From Clostridia bacterium (GTDB lineage Bacteria > Bacillota > Clostridia > Oscillospirales > CAG-272), in contig CAAEBS010000053.1 of the NCBI GenBank assembly GCA_900754175.1, positions 1-24,630 on the forward strand: 24,630 nucleotides of DNA, read 5' to 3'. The first letter of the stretch is position 1. Each line of letters opens with the position of its first letter. A program made the translations under genes and the position numbers. The notes under the pieces are model-generated. The model had not been told where the DNA came from, did no database searches, and was given only the letters and a program-made list of their open reading frames with translations. This document shows, piece by piece, positions 20,197 through 24,630 of this stretch.

Positions 20197-21978
20197 ATGA
20201 AACGCATGAAATTTCTTTGTGTTCTGATGTCTGTGCTTCTCCTTGTACTTCTCGTACTCTGCTCCTGCCGGAAAACCTCCGGGGATTCCGACACCGCCGC
20301 AGTGACCACGCCGGGGGATGAGGAGCTTTCCCCGACCGAAACGGTTGCCTTTGACACCGATGTAAACGTGACGGTGACGGAGGGCGTGGTATCGCTCACC
20401 GGCGAAGAGGTGAGCATTACGCTTTCGGACGACGGGATCAGTTGTGATTCGGAGGCGGTGACGATCTCGGGCAGTACGGTGACTATCACAGACGAGGGAA
20501 CCTACGTGGTTACCGGAAGTCTGTCGGACGGGCAGATCATCGTGGACGCCGAAAAGACCGACAAGGTAGAGCTGATCCTCAACGGTGTGGGCATCACTTG
20601 CGCTACCTCGGCGCCGGTTTATCTGAAGTGTGCGGATAAGCTGAAGCTGATGCTGGCGGAAGGCTCGGTCAACTCGCTGGTAAACGGCGGCTCTTACGTT
20701 GCCATAGACGACAACAACATTGACGCCGTGATCTTCGCCAAGGACGATCTGACGCTCAAGGGCAGCGGAACGCTTGCGATCCGGGCGACTGCCGGACACG
20801 GCATCGTTGCCAAGGACGATCTGAAAGTCACCGGCGGCACCTATATCATCGTTGCCGAAAAGAAAGGTATCAGCGTCAACGATTCTGCGGAGCTGAACGG
20901 CGGATCGCTCGCCATTACCTCGGGCACCGACGGAATCCACGTGGAAAACGACGAGGACACCACCCTCGGCAATTTTGAGGCAAACGGTGCCAATATCAAG
21001 GTGACCTCCGGCGGCGACGGCATCAGCGCCAGCGGCACGCTGACGGTGAACGACGGTTATCTGGAGATCGTCGCCGGCGGCGGTTACAAAGCCAAGGTGA
21101 CCGACACTTCTTCCAGCACCAAGGGGCTGAAAGCCGAGGGCGTGCTGACGATCGCAGGAGGCACGCTGAACATCAACAGCCAGGATGACGCCATCCATTC
21201 CAATTCCGACGTAGTGCTGTCGGGCGGTAACGTGACGGTGGCAAGCGGAGACGACGGTGTTCACGCCGACAACAACGTGACGGTCAGCGACGGCGTTCTG
21301 AACGTGACCAGCAGTTATGAAGGGCTGGAGGGGCTGACGGTGGATATCACCGGCGGCACGCTCAAGCTGGTGGCAAGCGACGACGGCATCAATGCCGCAG
21401 GCGGTAACGATTCCAGCGGCTTCGGCGGCGGTTTTGGGAACGACCGCTTCGGACCCGGGGGCGGAAGTAGCAGTTCCTCTTCTTCCTCATCCTCTTATAT
21501 CCGGATATCCGGCGGCGTCATTTACGTCAATGCGGACGGCGACGGCGTGGATTCCAACGGGGAACTGACGGTATCCGGCGGGGAACTGTACGTTTCCGGA
21601 CCGACCAGCAACGGCGACGGTGCCCTGGACTTTGACGGAACCGGAACGATTACCGGCGGCACGGTCGTAGCGGTCGGCTCGTCCGGCATGGCGCAGAACT
21701 TCGGTTCTTCCTCCACGCAGGGATCTGTTCTCCTTACGGTCGGCAGCCAGTCCGCCGGCACGACGGTGACACTTTCGGACAGCGACGGCAACGTGCTGGT
21801 GTCCTACCAGCCGGAGAGCGCTTATGCTTCGGTGGTCATCAGCTGTCCCGGGCTGACGGTGGGTGAAAAATATACCGTAAGCGCCGGAAGCTACTCCAAA
21901 ACCATCACGCTTTCCAGCCTGATTTATGGCAGCGGCGGTGGCATGGGAGGCGGCGGAATGGGCGGCGGTCCCCGGTAA
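20197..21978 (+). CDS. Cthe_2159-family beta-helix carbohydrate-binding lipoprotein
   Basis: A 593-residue lipoprotein from ATG 20197 (TGAGGT seven bases upstream); a start at 20140 would extend into the previous gene. The signal ends in lipobox LCSC (Cys24). The rest is a long right-handed beta-helix with repeating D-D-G-I/V turns and GGxLxI/V strands (for example SGGDGISASGTLTVNDG, SQDDAIHSNSDVVLSGG, SGDDGVHADNNVTVSDG, SDDGINAAGG). It begins with the family signature IIVDAEKTDKVELILNGVGI. The named relative Cthe_2159 binds acidic sugars such as polygalacturonate with bound calcium; binding here is inferred. A Gly/Phe and poly-Ser insert (about residues 408-433) interrupts the helix. The C-terminus is Gly/Met-rich (GGGMGGGGMGGGPR). 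Last gene of the VTC operon, followed by a terminator. Confidence 0.86.
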   Translation: MKRMKFLCVLMSVLLLVLLVLCSCRKTSGDSDTAAVTTPGDEELSPTETVAFDTDVNVTVTEGVVSLTGEEVSITLSDDGISCDSEAVTISGSTVTITDEGTYVVTGSLSDGQIIVDAEKTDKVELILNGVGITCATSAPVYLKCADKLKLMLAEGSVNSLVNGGSYVAIDDNNIDAVIFAKDDLTLKGSGTLAIRATAGHGIVAKDDLKVTGGTYIIVAEKKGISVNDSAELNGGSLAITSGTDGIHVENDEDTTLGNFEANGANIKVTSGGDGISASGTLTVNDGYLEIVAGGGYKAKVTDTSSSTKGLKAEGVLTIAGGTLNINSQDDAIHSNSDVVLSGGNVTVASGDDGVHADNNVTVSDGVLNVTSSYEGLEGLTVDITGGTLKLVASDDGINAAGGNDSSGFGGGFGNDRFGPGGGSSSSSSSSSSYIRISGGVIYVNADGDGVDSNGELTVSGGELYVSGPTSNGDGALDFDGTGTITGGTVVAVGSSGMAQNFGSSSTQGSVLLTVGSQSAGTTVTLSDSDGNVLVSYQPESAYASVVISCPGLTVGEKYTVSAGSYSKTITLSSLIYGSGGGMGGGGMGGGPR

Positions 21979-21995
21979 CGTCCAACAGAAATTCA

Positions 21996-22038
21996 GCCAC
22001 CTTGGGGGTCCTGAAAAGACCTCCGAGGTGGCTTTTTT
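21996..22038 (+). terminator. Rho-independent terminator after the VTC operon
   Basis: Arms 21996-22010 and 22018-22032 pair over 15 positions (two G-U) around loop CTGAAAA, followed by six T (22033-22038). Confidence 0.93.
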
Positions 22039-22103
22039 CGCTCAAATGGTCAAAAAATCAAAAAGAAGTTAAAATTGGACCCTTTTCCCATTAAAAAACC
22101 CCC

Positions 22104-22131
22104 TTGCAATTCTGCGAAAATCAAGTATAAT
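22104..22131 (+). promoter_or_regulatory. Sigma-A promoter of the rhamnosidase gene
   Basis: TTGCAA (22104-22109), 16 bases, TATAAT (22126-22131). The -10 is perfect and the -35 has two mismatches. The leader to the ATG is about 53 bases with no obvious operator. Confidence 0.75.
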
Positions 22132-22191
22132 GATGTTAGAAAAATTTTTCCGGATTATTTTACTTTGAAAGCTTTGAAAGGAAATACGATT

Positions 22192-24354
22192 ATGAACAAG
22201 CATTTTTACGGTTCCGATACCCGGCGCTGTACGGTAGACCGACCGGTTGCCGCTCCGGCATTCAGACGCCGCTTTACTCTGGAGGTCATTCCCGACCGTG
22301 CCGAATTTTCGGTGTGCGGACTTGGATTTTATCTTCTTTGGGTCAACGGCACCCCGGTGACCAAGGGGGCGCTTGCGCCGTACATCAGCAACCCGGACGA
22401 TATCTGTTACTACGATACCTATGACCTTGTCCCCTATCTGCGGGAGGGCGAGAACGTCATTTCTCTGATTCTCGGAAACGGCTTTATGAATCCGTTCGGC
22501 GGCGAGGTCTGGGATTTCCACCTTGCGGCGTGGATCGGTGCGCCCCGTGTGGCGTTTGAATTCTGCGCCTACAAGGAGGACCGGGCGGTTCTGCAGTTTG
22601 AGGCGGATGAAAAACTTGTGTGGCATCCCTCCGCCATTCTGATGGACGAAATCCGTCTCGGCGAGCTATATGACGCAAGAGAGGAGCTTCCCGGCTGGCA
22701 GTTGATCGACTTTGACGACAGCGGCTGGAAGCCGGCAATTCCCATGGACGCCCCCCGGGGAGACATGAGAATCTGCCATGCGGATCCTATTCGGGTGCAG
22801 GCGGAGAGAAAACCGGTGGAGATCGTCCGTGAGGGAGAGGCTTACCGGTATGATTTCGGCGTCAACTCTGCCGGGATCTTCCGCCTGAAGATTCAGGCAA
22901 AGCCGGGGCAGAAGATCACCATGAAAATGGGCGAGCGCCTGCTGGACGGCAAATTTGACAACAAGAATCTTGCATTCAGAAACTACGACTATTACGACGA
23001 TTGGACGCAGAGCTGTGTGTACATCGCCAAGGGAGAGGGAGAAGAGGTCTACGAGCCGCACTTCACCTACTTCGGATACCGTTACATTCTGGTAGAGGGA
23101 ATTACGCAGGAGCAGGCGACCGAGGAGCTTCTGACTTACATTGTCATGAACTCCGACCTGCGCCGCACCGGCGGATTTTCCTGCTCCGATCCGGTGGCAA
23201 ACACTCTGTTTGCCATGGCGCAGAACTCCGATCTTTCCAATTTCTATTATTTCCCCACCGACTGCCCGCACCGGGAGAAAAACGGTTGGACGGGAGATGC
23301 CAGCGCATCTGCCTCCCGCATGGTGATGCTGTATGATTCGGAAAAGAGCCTTTGCCAGTGGCTGGACAACATCCGGAAAGCGCAGAACGACGAGGGCGCT
23401 GTTCCCGGCATCGTGCCGACCGGCGGTTGGGGATTCAAGTGGGGCAACGGTCCCGCATGGGACAGAGTCCTGTTTGAGCTTCCGTACATGATTTACCGCT
23501 ACCGGGGCAACACGCAGGTGATCCGGGACAACGCTCATGCGATGATGCGGTATCTGGACTATATTCTGAAGCGCCGCAAAGTGGACGGAACGGTTGCGAT
23601 CGGTCTTGGCGACTGGGTGCCCACCGGAAAAAGCAAGGCAAACGATTATGATGCTCCTCTTGCCCTCACCGACAGCATTATGGTAATGGAAATGGCACAC
23701 AAGGCGGAAGAAATGTTCCGTGCGGTAGGCTACACGCATCAGGCGGAATTCGCCCACGGCGTTTGGGAGGATATGCGCCAGACGGTGCGCCGGGTACTGC
23801 TGGACCGGGAGACCATGACCATGGCGGGGAACTGCCAGACCTCTCAGGCGTTGGCACTGTACTACGGTGTGTTTGACGAGGAGGAGCGCCGGACGGCGTT
23901 TGACCGCCTGCTGGAGCGCATTCATGCCGACGGCGACAGCTTTACCTGCGGATTCCTTGGCTTGCAGTGCATCTTTGACGTGCTGTCCGAATTCGGAGAA
24001 AGCGAGCTTGCCTATCGCATGATTACCAAGCCGGATTATCCCTCCTACGCCTGCCTGATCGGGCGGGGAGAGACTTCTGTGGTAGAGGCGATCCGCCCCG
24101 ACACGATGGACTGCGGTTCGCACAACCACCACTTCCTCTGCGATTATGCACGGTGGTTTGTGAATTGCGTTGCCGGACTGCGTGTGATCGACAGCCGGAC
24201 CGTGGAGGTGAAGCCTTCTTATATCTCCTCGCTGAATTATGCGGAGGCGTATTGCGACCTCCCCGCCGGACGTGTTACCGTCCGCTGGGAGCGCCTGCCG
24301 GATGGAACGACTTCTCTCAAGGTCGATTCCCCGAAGGACATTCGTATTTGCTGA
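22192..24354 (+). CDS. Alpha-L-rhamnosidase, glycoside hydrolase family 78
   Basis: A 720-residue enzyme predicted to release terminal alpha-L-rhamnose by an inverting mechanism. ATG 22192 was chosen because AAAGGAAA precedes it; the open frame begins at 22075 but runs through the promoter. The N-terminal beta domain has the usual YYDTYDLVPYLREGENVISLILGNGF (about residues 69-95). A second beta domain follows (YDFGVNSAGIFRLKI, then FTYFGYRYILVEG). The (alpha/alpha)6 catalytic domain contains TDCPHREKNGWTGD. Here D357, E362 and D369 keep the 5- and 7-residue spacing of the known GH78 catalytic acids. E632, in GETSVVEA, fits the general base. There is no signal peptide, so it should act in the cytoplasm on imported rhamnosides such as pectin fragments, plant glycosides or glycans. 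No rhamnose catabolic genes are in the window. Confidence 0.92.
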   Translation: MNKHFYGSDTRRCTVDRPVAAPAFRRRFTLEVIPDRAEFSVCGLGFYLLWVNGTPVTKGALAPYISNPDDICYYDTYDLVPYLREGENVISLILGNGFMNPFGGEVWDFHLAAWIGAPRVAFEFCAYKEDRAVLQFEADEKLVWHPSAILMDEIRLGELYDAREELPGWQLIDFDDSGWKPAIPMDAPRGDMRICHADPIRVQAERKPVEIVREGEAYRYDFGVNSAGIFRLKIQAKPGQKITMKMGERLLDGKFDNKNLAFRNYDYYDDWTQSCVYIAKGEGEEVYEPHFTYFGYRYILVEGITQEQATEELLTYIVMNSDLRRTGGFSCSDPVANTLFAMAQNSDLSNFYYFPTDCPHREKNGWTGDASASASRMVMLYDSEKSLCQWLDNIRKAQNDEGAVPGIVPTGGWGFKWGNGPAWDRVLFELPYMIYRYRGNTQVIRDNAHAMMRYLDYILKRRKVDGTVAIGLGDWVPTGKSKANDYDAPLALTDSIMVMEMAHKAEEMFRAVGYTHQAEFAHGVWEDMRQTVRRVLLDRETMTMAGNCQTSQALALYYGVFDEEERRTAFDRLLERIHADGDSFTCGFLGLQCIFDVLSEFGESELAYRMITKPDYPSYACLIGRGETSVVEAIRPDTMDCGSHNHHFLCDYARWFVNCVAGLRVIDSRTVEVKPSYISSLNYAEAYCDLPAGRVTVRWERLPDGTTSLKVDSPKDIRIC

Positions 24355-24630
24355 GTGGGGAGTTAAAACCGGGGAAAACTTTTCTGGAGAAAAGTTTTCC
24401 CCGGACCCCTTTCAAAAGACTTTTGGGCAAGGGGTAGGGATATAGCTGACCCGGAGTTTTACCGTTGCGGAAGTGCAGTGCAGGGATTGGTGCGTTCGCC
24501 CATAGTAGATCCCGACCTACGGTCGCCCTGCGGGTTCGACTCCGGGCTGTTGCCCTCCGCTCAGGATGACACAACAGGGGAAGTTTGGCAAAGAAAGTTG
24601 GAATTTGCGCTGAATTTGCTGGGGATTCAG
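24355..24630. repeat. Dispersed-repeat type intergenic region
   Basis: No gene is supported in these 276 bases. A perfect 16-bp hairpin (24369-24384/24389-24404, loop TGGA) is followed at once by a compound hairpin: ACCCCTT (24405-24411) pairs with AAGGGGT (24429-24435), enclosing CAAAAG-A-CTTTTG (24413-24425). From about 24500 to 24572 lies a second element with CGACC-TAC-GGTCG (24513-24525), ending CTCCGCTCAGGATGACAC. Read on the - strand it begins GTGTCATCCTGAGCGGAG, a form I recall as a common dispersed repeat in bacterial genomes. The first hairpin may also end the rhamnosidase transcript, though it lacks a T-run. Confidence 0.65.

Noticed and set aside
22666..24132. 488-codon open frame on the - strand
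   Set aside because: Antisense to the GH78 gene, whose catalytic motifs are intact.
24317..24574. 85-codon - strand frame starting MCHPERRATARS
   Set aside because: HPER-type peptides are a known artefact of translating dispersed intergenic repeats, and the frame spans the hairpins described for this region.

Overview
The window looks like chromosome from an endospore-forming, probably anaerobic and gut-associated member of the Clostridia, most likely an uncultured Oscillospiraceae- or Christensenellales-like lineage. The evidence is a sigma-K gene, a GerA/SpoVAF-type germination protein and SpoVAC, a phosphofructokinase with pyrophosphate-type active-site motifs, many Gram-positive lipoproteins, AGGAGG ribosome binding sites, a GH78 rhamnosidase and moderately GC-rich DNA. 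I see no rRNA, tRNA, CRISPR array, transposase or phage gene.

Layout. (1) 172-5922, +: a tightly spaced surface/secretion cluster. It holds an extracellular solute-binding lipoprotein, a secreted GLUG-repeat protein, a small PGxDP-repeat lipoprotein, a translationally coupled 37-residue peptide with a VITTS motif, and a lipoprotein with a metallo-beta-lactamase-fold hydrolase domain. (2) 6029-6943, +: a YitT-family membrane protein. Its promoter sits inside a striking inverted repeat that can pair with its own ribosome binding site. (3) 7009-11784: housekeeping and sporulation genes. These are a GerA/SpoVAF germination protein (-), a PPi-type phosphofructokinase (-), sigma-K (+) with a sigma-E-like promoter, a small lipoprotein (+) and spoVAC (-). 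(4) 11976-12365, +: a small helical protein of unknown role. (5) 12439-18386, +: four tandem paralogous membrane-anchored proteins of about 460 residues that I cannot assign to a family. Three are followed by near-identical terminators and two have perfect consensus sigma-A promoters. (6) 18770-21978, +: an operon of VTC/polyphosphate-polymerase-domain protein, DUF4956 membrane protein and Cthe_2159-type beta-helix lipoprotein, preceded by a structured-looking leader. (7) 22192-24354, +: a GH78 alpha-L-rhamnosidase without a signal peptide, followed by a dispersed-repeat type intergenic region to the window end.

How they fit together. The left cluster, the beta-helix operon and the rhamnosidase suggest capture and breakdown of plant or host polysaccharide; this is inference from families. 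The middle block is ordinary sporulation and glycolysis. The least explained parts are the four-gene paralog array, the yitT leader repeat and the coupled mini-ORF.
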